A stretch of 64,000 nt of DNA. Origin: Segetibacter sp. (GTDB taxonomy: Bacteria > Bacteroidota > Bacteroidia > Chitinophagales > Chitinophagaceae). Positions 43,229-51,397 of this stretch are shown in pieces; the stretch's first letter is position 1; every line of letters begins with the position of its first letter. The translations under genes were made by a program, and so were the position numbers. Location: positions 27,454 through 91,453 of the forward strand of contig NZ_JAOQAH010000053.1 in the NCBI RefSeq assembly GCF_025963695.1, given 5' to 3'. The notes under the pieces were generated by a model. The model saw nothing but the letters and a program-made list of their open reading frames with translations, ran no database searches and had not been told where the DNA came from.

Positions 43229-45841
43229 TTATTTAGATTTCGGTAAGGTAAAATAAAACGTGCTTCCTTGCCCCTGCGTAGACGTCACCCAAATTCTTCC
43301 ACCATGTTTATCTATGATTTTTTTACAGATTGCTAATCCTATTCCAGTTCCTGAATATTCGTCCCGATTATGAAGTCTTTGAAAGATGATAAAAATTTTA
43401 TGGAAAAATTTCGAGTTTATTCCAATGCCATTATCTGCTACAGCAAATTGATAGCAAGATTGTTGGTCTTCGTATGATATGTCAATTATCGGCGGAGCAG
43501 TGCTTTTGTATTTACACGCATTGCCAATTAAATTTTGAAACAGTTGGAGGATTTGTGTCTTACTCCCCTTAATAACAGGCAGCTTGTTCGTATTTATAGT
43601 TCCGTTTGTTTCTTCCAGGAAATTTTTGTAGGTGAATTGGAGCTCTTTTACTATATCGTTTAAATCCACATCCTCAACTTCTGTTTTACTTGAGTTAACG
43701 CGGGAATATTCAAGCAAATCTAATATCAGCCGTTTCATTCGTTCAGCCCCATCCACTGCGTAATTAATATATTCATGCGCCTTGTTATCAAGTTTGTCCT
43801 TATATCTTTTTTCGAGTAATTGCAAAAAACTGCTCACCATCCTTAAAGGTTCCTGTAAGTCATGAGAAGCTACGTAAGCGAATCTTTCTAATTCAGTATT
43901 TGACTCTGCCAGTTCCGTTGCTCTTTTTTCGAGCGAGTTATTTAGTTTTTGAAGCATTATTTCATGAGATTTTCTTTCTGTAAGATCCTGCATAGCTCCA
44001 ATCATTCTTACAGGTTTGCTTTGCTCATTAAAAATAATATAGCCCCGGTCATTAATATATTTATAGCTATTGCCCGTCTTCATTCTATACTCATCTTCCC
44101 ACCTTGGAATCTTGTTTTCCAGGTGGTAACTTTTTTTTCTTTCAACTCTTTCCTTGTCTTCGGGGTGAAGATTATTTGACCACCAGTCAGGTTTTTGGGC
44201 TTCAGAAGGATCTGATAAATCAAACATTTTAGAAATTCCCTCATTCCAGGTAATTTCATTTGTTTCTACATTCCAATCCCACATGGCGTCGAAAGTAGCC
44301 TGGCTTAAAAATGTAATTCTTTCATTACTTTTTCTTACGTCCTGCTCTGCAATCGTTTGTTCTGTCCGGTCAATCGATAAAACCAGTTTAGCCTTTTTGC
44401 CTAAATATTCAATAGCATTAGAGGTTATTTCAGCATAAAAAAGATCTCCATTTTTCTTTTTATGCACCCAAATCTCCTTATGACATTGTTTGCAAGAATC
44501 CTCTTGCAGGAAGCTTTGATATTTTTGAACTTCTTCCTCTGCCAAAATATCGGTCAACTTCATGCTTAAAAATTCTTTTCGATTATATCCGTAATGTTGA
44601 GTGGCTGCATCATTTACTTCTAAAAACACTAAAGAATCTGCTTCGTAAATCCAACTTGGCACCGAGTGGTTATAGAAAAGAACACGATATTTTTCTTCTG
44701 ATGCTTTTAAGTTTGCTTCACTTAATTTTCTTTCGGTAGCATCTCTTGCTATGCTATAAAACCTTTTATCATTTTCTTCCCACCTGGAGGACCATACAAG
44801 ATGCGCAATGGAACCATCTTTCTTATAAAAACGGTTTTCAAAATTTGTTGTTCCTGTGCCCCTTTTGATATTTATAGATGCCTTTTTGGTGCTTTCCGCA
44901 TCTTCTTTGTGAACAAAATCGTGGAAGTCTTTGCCTATTAATTCCTTTGCTCTATACCCAAGAATTTGGTCGGACGCTGCGCTTATGTAGGTAAATTTGC
45001 CACTCTCATCAACAGCACAAATCATATCAAGAGAAGAGTCAAGAACCTTTTTTAGTCTTGCTAGAACGAGTTTCAACCTTTTTTCATCCCTATTAAAAGG
45101 CTTTTCAATTTGAGTCTTTCCAGTGGTTTTCTTAACGAAGGCGTTTATTCCAACAAAAGTTCCATTTTCAATTTGTGGTGTATTAATAATTTTTACCGCT
45201 ACTTTTTTGCCTGTTTTATCCTGAAGCGCACATTTATATTCAAGTGTGTTTCCTTCTAATGCTTTAGCAATAAAATTTGTCAAATCAGAAATGTCGCTCC
45301 CATTTGCAAGCGAGAGGAAGGAAGTGCCCGGTAAATCTGTTACGGAGTAAGAAAGTAAATCTGCAAACGCATCATTAGCTTTTATAAGAGTGCCTTGAAG
45401 ATCAAAAGAGAAAAAAGGTTGGGAAGTGCGTTCAAATAAAATTTTCTGATTGTCATGATTATTTCCTCCCTCAAATTCGATTTCTTTAGGCGAAAGCTTC
45501 GATTGAACTCCAAATAGTTCTAACCCTTCAAACCCGTTATCATGATTTCTGAGAGAACAAATGCTCCATTTTATAGTTAGCGTATCGTTTTCTAATTCGA
45601 TTGGTGCGGTTACTATTGTTACACATTCTTCTTCTTTTTGTGCAGAAGCAAAAGCGGCAGTAAACTTTTCGCGGTGTTTTTCGGAGACATAATCTATAAA
45701 ATACTTTTCGGGCTCAAATGCAGAGGATGCAATATCCAGGTATTTACTATTAGCCGTTTTTACCTTTAACTCATCATCCAAAAGAATAAAAAAGCAATTG
45801 AGACTTTTCAAAAGTTTGTCAGGGACACTAAAGCGATTCAT
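43229..45841 (-). CDS. Multi-PAS sensor histidine kinase
   Basis: The protein has 870 residues. No signal or membrane helix was seen, so it is a soluble sensor. At least four PAS/PAC segments cover residues 15-625: one ends in GTFVGINAFVKK, the next has DMICAVDESGKFTYISAASDQILGY, then VPSWIYEADSLVFLEVNDAA, then a PAS-3 type with WDWNVETNEITWNEG. The kinase core has VASHDLQEPLRMVSSF (phosphoacceptor His), NLIGNACKYKS, ADNGIGINSKFFHKIF and GTGIGLAICKKIIDKHGG. It heads the four-gene cluster and has the largest sensory array. The signal is unknown. Confidence 0.92.
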   Translation of the reverse strand: MNRFSVPDKLLKSLNCFFILLDDELKVKTANSKYLDIASSAFEPEKYFIDYVSEKHREKFTAAFASAQKEEECVTIVTAPIELENDTLTIKWSICSLRNHDNGFEGLELFGVQSKLSPKEIEFEGGNNHDNQKILFERTSQPFFSFDLQGTLIKANDAFADLLSYSVTDLPGTSFLSLANGSDISDLTNFIAKALEGNTLEYKCALQDKTGKKVAVKIINTPQIENGTFVGINAFVKKTTGKTQIEKPFNRDEKRLKLVLARLKKVLDSSLDMICAVDESGKFTYISAASDQILGYRAKELIGKDFHDFVHKEDAESTKKASINIKRGTGTTNFENRFYKKDGSIAHLVWSSRWEENDKRFYSIARDATERKLSEANLKASEEKYRVLFYNHSVPSWIYEADSLVFLEVNDAATQHYGYNRKEFLSMKLTDILAEEEVQKYQSFLQEDSCKQCHKEIWVHKKKNGDLFYAEITSNAIEYLGKKAKLVLSIDRTEQTIAEQDVRKSNERITFLSQATFDAMWDWNVETNEITWNEGISKMFDLSDPSEAQKPDWWSNNLHPEDKERVERKKSYHLENKIPRWEDEYRMKTGNSYKYINDRGYIIFNEQSKPVRMIGAMQDLTERKSHEIMLQKLNNSLEKRATELAESNTELERFAYVASHDLQEPLRMVSSFLQLLEKRYKDKLDNKAHEYINYAVDGAERMKRLILDLLEYSRVNSSKTEVEDVDLNDIVKELQFTYKNFLEETNGTINTNKLPVIKGSKTQILQLFQNLIGNACKYKSTAPPIIDISYEDQQSCYQFAVADNGIGINSKFFHKIFIIFQRLHNRDEYSGTGIGLAICKKIIDKHGGRIWVTSTQGQGSTFYFTLPKSK

Positions 45842-46309
45842 AGAAATTGATATACATGAAGGTAGGGTTATTCCTTAATCGTTGTTTCGCCCATCCTTTA
45901 TTTCTTTGCGAACTGGGTCTATCGTCAACATACAACTTCGGCCATACCAGGTGTGATACATCATTTTGTAAGCTTTCTATTCACACTTCCGTCAAAATAG
46001 AAATATGTGAAGTTATGTGAATAGAGGTACGCTACTTTTTTAAATGATCCCATAACATGGTAAACGTCTGTGCATTTCTTCGTCCTGCTGGGCTCTCCTG
46101 GCATAGCCTTGTGTGATGGCCAAGGGAGCCCGGCATTCTGCTACACCCGAAGCAATTAGTTAGTAAATTGAAGTATGTCTACCCGAACCACGCATAGCAT
46201 TGAGCAGCACTTTTCTATATCACATTGACCTGTTATCAATGGCTTGTTGCCCCTGCCCTAAAGGCGCCCTAAAGGGAGAAGAGGGAAAAATGGTTGCCGG
46301 TATCTAAAG

Positions 46310-46518
46310 CCCCTTTAGGGCAATGTCATTTAGTTAAGGATTTACCCATCAATTGCCCCGCCATTTATGGCGGCAAGTAATGATGGAAGACTCTTCCATG
46401 GCTTTAGCCCAAGAGAGAATGGGGCTAAAGCCAAAAGAGATTTTATTCCTTAACCCCCGCCATAAATGGCTGGGTAATACAAAGGAACGCTTAACTAAAT
46501 GACATTGCCCTTTAGGGG
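46310..46518. repeat. Nested palindromic element of about 210 bases (possible MITE)
   Basis: The outer arms 46310-46338 and 46490-46518 are inverted copies with 27 of 29 positions matching (both include GGCAATGTCATTTAGTTAAG). Inside them a CCGCCAT-TT-ATGGCGG palindrome (46358-46373) is matched by CCGCCATAAATGGC near 46457-46470. The centre is a perfect hairpin, GGCTTTAGCCC (46400-46410) with GGGCTAAAGCC (46422-46432). No coding capacity. It lies 160 bases from transposase remnants. Confidence 0.75.
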
Positions 46519-46674
46519 TTTGGGGAAAGAAGGATTGACTAAAAGAGACGTAAAGAAGGGACAAAAGCATAAAGTGTTTGAAGACAGCTTTGATGCAAAG
46601 CCGGTTTATCATCGATTTTTTTGTTACAAAAAATTAATTACATACACTTAAACTGTGTCGGTGGAAAATGGAAG

Positions 46675-46776
46675 CTGGTAGAACATTGGGAGGATTATGA
46701 GTACAGCAGTGCAAGGTTTTATGTTAAGAACAGGGTAGATCCGTTTGTACCTGTCCATTACGAAGAGCTTTGTTGA
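46675..46776 (+). pseudogene. C-terminal fragment of a first REP-associated tyrosine transposase
   Basis: Thirty-four codons ending in TGA translate to LVEHWEDYEYSSARFYV and PFVPVHYEELC. WEDYEYSSARFY is the recognisable RAYT C-terminal motif. The preceding three codons (GKWK) also fit but the frame is lost further upstream. It differs in sequence from the second fragment, which begins immediately downstream, so two related transposases were involved. Confidence 0.65.
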
Positions 46777-46784
46777 TTATGTTG

Positions 46785-47141
46785 TGTTGGAATGCCGGGG
46801 TGCCTTGGCTTTACACAAGGCTATCAAAGGAGACCCAGCAGGACGAAAAGATAGAAGAGGCCATACGTCAAAATGCATTTGAAAGCAAAAGAGAGTGGAT
46901 GTTATGGATGTTTAAGAGAGCGGGTGAAAAGAACAGTAATAACAAGTATTTTCAATTTTGGTAGCAGGATAACCATCCTTTAGAGTTATACGGTTATGAA
47001 ACGTTGAAGCAAAAACTAAATTCTCTTCATGAGGATCCTGTAAGGGCAGGAATTGTTTATGAAACATGGCATTATAAATATAGCAGCGCAATGGATTATT
47101 GTACTACTACGAAAGGCAAAATAGATCTGGAACTGGTTTAA
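46785..47141 (+). pseudogene. REP-associated tyrosine transposase remnant with an in-frame stop
   Basis: The frame reads SKETQQDEKIEEAIRQNAFE, then SKREWMLWMFKRAGEKNSNN and KYFQFW. A TAG at 46962-46964 replaces the CAG expected in the family's QFWQQDNHP motif. The same frame then continues uninterrupted: QDNHPLELYGYETLKQKL, EDPVRAGIVYETWHYKYSSA, and ends at TAA 47141. The N-terminal catalytic half with the HUH motif is missing. The transposase is therefore dead from truncation and one nonsense change. Confidence 0.8.
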
Positions 47142-47174
47142 ATTTTGCCGGACACAGTCCTGGTTTTTCTTTTC

Positions 47175-47204
47175 CATTTAAGTGTCCTGCGGAACACTTA
47201 AATG
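47175..47204. repeat. REP-like hairpin after the RAYT remnant
   Basis: CATTTAAGTGT (47175-47185) and ACACTTAAATG (47194-47204) form a perfect 11-bp stem around CCTGCGGA. The TTTAAGTG arm equals that of the hairpin at 5449. It follows the transposase stop by 33 bases. Confidence 0.65.
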
Positions 47205-47245
47205 AGCGGGGTACTTAAACCGGCAAAAGGTAAATTATTAAAATA

Positions 47246-47275
47246 AGTGATCTCCTGCTCCCTGGCAGGAGCACT
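47246..47275. repeat. Second REP-like hairpin with AAGTG/CACTT outer stem
   Basis: CTCCTGC (47252-47258) pairs with GCAGGAG (47265-47271) around TCCCTG. Outside it, AAGTG and CACTT also pair. A T-run follows, so it could equally be a terminator. The AAGTG...CCTGC theme is shared with the hairpin at 47175. Confidence 0.5.
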
Positions 47276-47281
47276 TTTTAA

Positions 47282-47337
47282 TCCATACTTCATATCAGCA
47301 ATAAATCTCCCATGTGATAGGCCCAGCTTTCGCCTAA
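47282..47337 (-). pseudogene. Decayed duplicate of part of the metallopeptidase-like gene
   Basis: Fifty-six bases align with 48355-48412 at roughly 85% identity by eye. On the minus strand the intact copy encodes LGEGWTYHVGHFMADMKYG; here it reads LGESWAYHMGD before the frame is lost. It appears to be what is left of a second, tandem copy. Confidence 0.55.
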
Positions 47338-47363
47338 AATAGTTTCCATTCTTCTGAAACTTA

Positions 47364-47987
47364 TTAATTTACTTTAAACAAATAAACTCCGGTTTTACCC
47401 GACAATACAATACCAGGAAAACTAACCTTATTAAAATAGTAATGTTGGTTTGTATTTATAAAGTTGATAATAAAATTAGCTTTAGTACATTTATTGTTAT
47501 TTCGATATACATTATTTGCATTACCAATAAACATTTTATAAACTCCTTTTTCACGAGGAATTAAGGCAAGCTTGAATCTATAAAATCCGTTTTGTTCGGA
47601 AAACTTATATTCCCAATACTTGATGGTATCCTGTCTTTCAACAGAACTACCTGACATTAATAAATATTTGAATTTTGAGGCTACTTTATCATTAGTTGAA
47701 TCTACAGAAATCAATTGCGCAAAACTAATGGCTGCTCCTAAATTTGCTGCATTACTATAATCTACATTTCCTGTTCCTGTTAAATCTTTGAAAATAACAG
47801 GTTCATTAATCTCAATCCAAATTGTATCTCCAATTAAAATACTGTCTTTATCAGGGTAAGCCTTGATGCCCATTTCAAAGTTGTAAACTACTTCTGCACA
47901 ACCAACGCTCTTATTACATTTAAATCCATAACTGGTCATGCAAATCACAAGCATAACTATCAATAAAAACTTATTATTACCGTACAT
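47364..47987 (-). CDS. Exported protein of unknown function
   Basis: The protein has 207 residues from the ATG at 47987 (an ATG at 47996 is also possible). A signal peptide covers NNKFLLIVMLVICMTSYGF. The mature part shows beta-rich sequence such as GIKAYPDKDSILIGDTIWIEINEP and FYRFKLALIPREKGVYKMFIG, which may be an immunoglobulin-like fold. Cysteines at CNKSVGC and NKCTK could form a disulfide. I recognise no family. Its start overlaps the end of the upstream gene by 11 bases, so the two are translationally coupled. Confidence 0.6.
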   Translation of the reverse strand: MYGNNKFLLIVMLVICMTSYGFKCNKSVGCAEVVYNFEMGIKAYPDKDSILIGDTIWIEINEPVIFKDLTGTGNVDYSNAANLGAAISFAQLISVDSTNDKVASKFKYLLMSGSSVERQDTIKYWEYKFSEQNGFYRFKLALIPREKGVYKMFIGNANNVYRNNNKCTKANFIINFINTNQHYYFNKVSFPGIVLSGKTGVYLFKVN

Positions 47988-48603
47988 AAAAATCAAATAT
48001 TATGTTTACGCCTGCAGCCTGATTATTGCCATTTTCATTTAATAATCTTACCCGATATTCTTGGAGACGGCGAATGTCATCATCTAGAGCATTAAAGAAT
48101 TGTTGATTGTTATACCCACTAACAGCATCATTCAAATTAACTCTTCCAAATGCTTGATCATTTCGATTATCAATTAAATCATAAAATAAACCCTGTGGAA
48201 TCCACTGGAAAGGGTCATTCGTTCGATCAGTATTGAAGTCTTCTAATAAATTTAAATGGGCATTTAATCCTGTATTTGCCACTACAATACCACCTTGTCG
48301 AATATTTCCGTTTCTGTACTCAAACCCCTGCTCAAAAAATATAGCACTATTTGCTCCATACTTCATATCAGCCATAAAATGGCCCACGTGATAAGTCCAG
48401 CCTTCGCCCAACGCAATAATAGGCGAGTTAGCAGTTGTTCCATTACCATAAGGACTTGGCCCTGCAATCATTTCACTTATTTCAGCATTTACAAAAGCTG
48501 TGTACCAGCCAATGCCAGCTTTATCATAATGTGCCGCATTGGTAAGTTCATGAAAAGAAACTTCACTCATCCTGGCAGAATTAGTAGTACCCCCACCTAA
48601 CAA
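47977..48603 (-). CDS. C-terminal part of a metallopeptidase-like protein, apparently 5'-truncated
   Basis: The frame has 208 codons and begins with TTG at 48603 inside GLGGGTTNS-like sequence; an internal Met (MSEVSFHELTNAAHYDKAG) is twelve codons on. I associate such segments with Bacteroidota proteins that carry HELxHxxH. Here it reads HELTNAAH, so the second histidine of HExxH is Asn. The N-terminal portion, including a signal peptide, is absent. The frame continues upstream only into CAACACCAAC-type repeats and a stop at 48703. I think it is a broken or recently fused gene. The next gene overlaps its end. Confidence 0.5.
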   Translation of the reverse strand: MLGGGTTNSARMSEVSFHELTNAAHYDKAGIGWYTAFVNAEISEMIAGPSPYGNGTTANSPIIALGEGWTYHVGHFMADMKYGANSAIFFEQGFEYRNGNIRQGGIVVANTGLNAHLNLLEDFNTDRTNDPFQWIPQGLFYDLIDNRNDQAFGRVNLNDAVSGYNNQQFFNALDDDIRRLQEYRVRLLNENGNNQAAGVNIIFDFYVR

Positions 48604-48628
48604 ATTTTTTATTAGTAAGTTTTTGCTT

Positions 48629-48690
48629 GTGTTGGTGTTCTGCCTGCGTTGGTGTTGCAGCGAGTGCTTTTTTTTGCCCGTGTTGGTGTT
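48629..48690. repeat. Three spaced GYGTTGGTGTT direct repeats
   Basis: Copies lie at 48629-48639, 48646-48656 and 48680-48690; the first and third are identical and the second differs by one base. On the minus strand the word is AACACCAACAC. It marks the 5' breakpoint of the truncated gene at 48603. Confidence 0.65.
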
Positions 48691-48941
48691 AAGCAGCGCC
48701 GTTTACGGTGTTATCACCTGCGACTGAAGGGCAGGCATCCGAAGCGTGGCAAGCAGGAGACTTATCCAAGGCAATGAGTCGAAATCCAAACTCATTCACC
48801 CCTTTTTCGTAGGCATGCCTTCATATCGAAAACATGGCCCTGCCCAATCAAGTTGCAGTCTCGAGGGGATAAAAGCGAGCCCATAAGTTATAGAAACATT
48901 TGGTTAAGACCTTTATAAGTCAATTCATAAAACTGCTTCAG

Positions 48942-48978
48942 AAAAGTATATTTCCTTAAGAAGAGATATACTTTTTTT
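48942..48978. terminator. Terminator-like hairpin upstream of the TMEM220-family gene
   Basis: AAAAGTATAT (48942-48951) and ATATACTTTT (48966-48975) pair perfectly around a 14-base loop, followed by further T. The AT-rich stem makes it weaker than the other terminators. It lies 59 bases before the plus-strand gene at 49037. Confidence 0.45.
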
Positions 48979-49036
48979 CATTTGTTACCTTTAGACATTG
49001 CACCCACAATTCTCCACGCATTATTAAGTTATTCGT

Positions 49037-49411
49037 ATGAAAATTTTAAATGTACTTTTTATAATAATATTCGTAGCATTTGCTGCGCTTCAATACAACG
49101 ACCCCGATCCTTATATCTGGATTCCTATTTATTTATACGCGGCTTTTTTATGCTTTCTCTCAAATAAGAATAAATATTACCCTGCACTCTATACTGTCGG
49201 TTTGACTGTGTACCTCAGTTATGCCGCTTATCTTTTTTTTGACAAGACTGGGGTATTAAATTGGGTTAAAGAACACGATGCTGAAAACCTGGTTCAAACA
49301 ATGAAGGCCACCAAACCCTGGATTGAAGAAACACGGGAGTTTGGGGGATTGTTTATAGTTATTATCGTTTTAATTGTAAATATGATATCGTCGAAAAAAA
49401 ATAAAGGCTAA
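49037..49411 (+). CDS. TMEM220-family membrane protein, first paralogue
   Basis: The protein has 124 residues and four predicted helices. Family features are FAALQYNDPDPYIWIPIYLYAA near residue 15 and MKATKPWIEETREFGGLFIV near the C-terminus. Function is unknown. A paralogue with the same plan (LNDGDSWIWVPIYMVAA, MQATKPYIEKTREFFGL) is encoded at 56913-57293, directly before eboA. Confidence 0.85.
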   Translation: MKILNVLFIIIFVAFAALQYNDPDPYIWIPIYLYAAFLCFLSNKNKYYPALYTVGLTVYLSYAAYLFFDKTGVLNWVKEHDAENLVQTMKATKPWIEETREFGGLFIVIIVLIVNMISSKKNKG

Positions 49412-49421
49412 AAATTCCTTA

Positions 49422-49746
49422 TTATGGTATCTCACTAAATATTTGTTGTAATTCTTTAGTTTCAATGGTATCTTTTTCACCCTTATCATAGATAGAAGTA
49501 AGGTAGACAGTAGCAGCAATAATTTTTACAAAAGTAATAACCCTCGCGCCCCCCGGACTTACCCTTACTTTTCGAAGCAATAGTCAGCCTTATTTTATAA
49601 AAACCGTTTCCTAAAGCTTGCACCTTGTTGCGGAGCCTCTGCAAGTGTTTTTATTAATTCAGCCAAATCATTTTTAAGTGAGGGATATTTCTTAGTTTTT
49701 AATCAGCCGTTTTGATTCCTTTTTGAAGTTATCAATGATGGTGACA
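49422..49746 (-). pseudogene. Frameshifted RelE/ParE-like toxin
   Basis: Read with three frame changes, the minus strand gives VTIIDNFKKESKRLIKN, then KYPSLKNDLAELIKTLAEAP, then QALGNGFYKIRLTIASKS, and finally GARVITFVKIIAATVYLTSI plus YDKGEKDTIETKELQQIF up to TAA 49422. This is the RelE-type toxin pattern usually found after this antitoxin. No single frame longer than about 50 codons remains, so no active toxin can be made. Confidence 0.75.
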
Positions 49747-49965
49747 TTATAACTCAATCAAAAAATCTTTAACGGATTCGCCTTTTTTCTTACCGGCCTT
49801 AATGTCGTTTACTTCCTGAACGGCCTGCTTCAATTCATTCAAGAACTGCTGTTTGCTTGGTGGCTTGACTTCGGGCTCTAGAACTGTTACAAAATCAAAG
49901 CTTTTAACAAGCTTCATAAAAAAAGTGTATTCTTTATCCGGTACGGAAACAACAATTTCTTTCAT
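49747..49965 (-). CDS. Antitoxin-like small protein
   Basis: The protein has 72 residues: MKEIVVSVPDKEYTFFMKLV, then SKQQFLNELKQAVQEVNDIK and a basic GKKKGE. It resembles antitoxins that precede RelE-type toxins in Bacteroidota. The stop codon overlaps the beginning of the decayed toxin, the normal arrangement for such a pair. The frame is intact although the toxin is not. Confidence 0.65.
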   Translation of the reverse strand: MKEIVVSVPDKEYTFFMKLVKSFDFVTVLEPEVKPPSKQQFLNELKQAVQEVNDIKAGKKKGESVKDFLIEL

Positions 49966-50023
49966 AATAATAAAAGCAGTCTATCAAACAGAATTAGATA
50001 TTTAGAAGAACATATAAGCATAT

Positions 50024-51379
50024 CTACCCTTTCAAATGCTTCCAAATTATGTCATAAACATCGGTAGCTTTTATCCTGTTTTCATCACTCTCTTTACTAT
50101 CTGTAATCAGCACCGCATGATATTGAACCGGTGTTTTTATATTTCCATGAGAGCCTTTAATCAAAGTTGCGTCTAACGGGATTACATCCATTACATACCT
50201 AAACCCTGCTTTTTTACGCAAGAGTTTATAGCCTGCCCTTGCCTTTGATGTCATAAACATTTCTACAGGATCGTAGCCAGGTTTTTTATGAATGTCAACA
50301 ACCCTTGCATAATCAGGAGCTACAGCATCGTCCAGCCAGAAGTAATAGGTGAACCAACTTTTTTTATCTGCCATTAAAACAAATTCACCAGCTCTTTCAT
50401 GGTTAATATGGTACTCTGCCTGTGCTTCCCTGTCGAGGATTAATGATATTCCGGGAACAGTTTCCAGTAATTTTCTGACCTTTTCTGTAACTGAAGGATC
50501 ATTTATATAGACATGAGCAACCTGGTGGTCTGCTACAACGAAAGCTTTGGATGCGCCCGGATCTAATAATTCCAGTCCTCTTTCAACGCGAATTTGTAAA
50601 AGGTCATTTTGCCTGAATAACCTGTTCGGATGAATTGGAGTAGTTACAGGTACTATCCCATACTCAGACAATAAAATAACAGAGGCTCCTTTTTTCTTAT
50701 AAAACTTAACCAGCTTTTCAACAACCTTATCAATCTCCTCCAATTCTTTACTGATGTTTGAAAAGTCAGGACCGAACTTCTGAAGGCAATAATCTAAATG
50801 AGGCAAGTAGATTAAAGTGAGGGTAGGATCATATTTATCATCTGTAAGCATAGATGCATCTGCAATCCATGCTGTCGATTTTATATTGGCTCCTGGTCCC
50901 CAGAACTGGAATAAAGGAAATTGTCCTAATTTTTCCTGCAATTCATCCCGCAGCTCCGCGGGATGAGAGTAACAGTCGGGCATTTTACGGCCATCGGCAA
51001 GATAGTTAGGTCTTGGGGTAACAGAATAATCGGACGCAGTGTACATATTGTACCACCAGAACATAGTTGAGCAAGTGAAGTTAGGATCTTCCTTTTTTGC
51101 TCTTTCCCAAATTTTTTCTACCTGCACCAACTTATTTGACTGCTTCCAGAACTTTACTTCGCAATCCTCACGGTCGTACCAGCCATTACCTACAATTCCA
51201 TGTTCTGCGGGCCATTTACCTGTAAGATAAGTTGATTGCACGGCAGTGGTTACAGCAGGCAAAACAGGGTCAATGGTTGCTATATTATGGTTTGAAACGT
51301 ATTGTTTTATAAATGGGGTAAATTCTCCAATAAGATTAGATGAGAGACCTACAATATCAATGACAACTGTTTTATTCAT
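50024..51379 (-). CDS. eboF: Alkaline phosphatase-superfamily protein EboF-like
   Basis: The protein has 451 residues. It has the nucleotide pyrophosphatase/phosphodiesterase fold: VVIDIVGLSSNL (first metal Asp), LPAVTTAVQSTYLTGKWPAEHG with the nucleophile Thr, ILLSEYGIVPVT, and GSHGNIKTP with the late His. There is no signal peptide. It is the last gene of the ebo operon, 18 bases after eboE. Its substrate is unknown. In cyanobacteria ebo genes are needed to move scytonemin precursors to the periplasm. Confidence 0.85.
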   Translation of the reverse strand: MNKTVVIDIVGLSSNLIGEFTPFIKQYVSNHNIATIDPVLPAVTTAVQSTYLTGKWPAEHGIVGNGWYDREDCEVKFWKQSNKLVQVEKIWERAKKEDPNFTCSTMFWWYNMYTASDYSVTPRPNYLADGRKMPDCYSHPAELRDELQEKLGQFPLFQFWGPGANIKSTAWIADASMLTDDKYDPTLTLIYLPHLDYCLQKFGPDFSNISKELEEIDKVVEKLVKFYKKKGASVILLSEYGIVPVTTPIHPNRLFRQNDLLQIRVERGLELLDPGASKAFVVADHQVAHVYINDPSVTEKVRKLLETVPGISLILDREAQAEYHINHERAGEFVLMADKKSWFTYYFWLDDAVAPDYARVVDIHKKPGYDPVEMFMTSKARAGYKLLRKKAGFRYVMDVIPLDATLIKGSHGNIKTPVQYHAVLITDSKESDENRIKATDVYDIIWKHLKG

Positions 51380-51397
51380 AGCTACTAATTGTTATAG

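Larger units (their letters stand above)
45842..47363. other. Gene-poor region of decayed mobile DNA
   Basis: About 1.5 kb without an intact gene. Contents from left to right: an imperfect hairpin at 46090-46131 (GGGCTC with GAGCCC); a short CCCTAAAGG-type repeat at about 46257; the nested palindromic element 46310-46518; two RAYT fragments (46675-46776 and 46785-47141); REP-like hairpins at 47175 and 47246; and a decayed duplicate of the neighbouring gene at 47282-47337. Confidence 0.6.
48604..49036. other. Intergenic region with triple GTTGGTGTT repeat and terminator-like hairpin
   Basis: The left part, where the truncated gene breaks off, has three copies of a GYGTTGGTGTT word at 48629, 48646 and 48680. 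The right end has the hairpin at 48942-48978. Between them I see no gene. Confidence 0.5.

Noticed and set aside
46090..46131. Imperfect hairpin GGGCTC...GAGCCC as a small RNA or terminator
   Set aside because: There is no T-tract and no promoter evidence; it is noted only in the region description.
46349..46612. Minus-strand frame of 87 codons
   Set aside because: It runs through the nested palindromic element and has no protein-like features.
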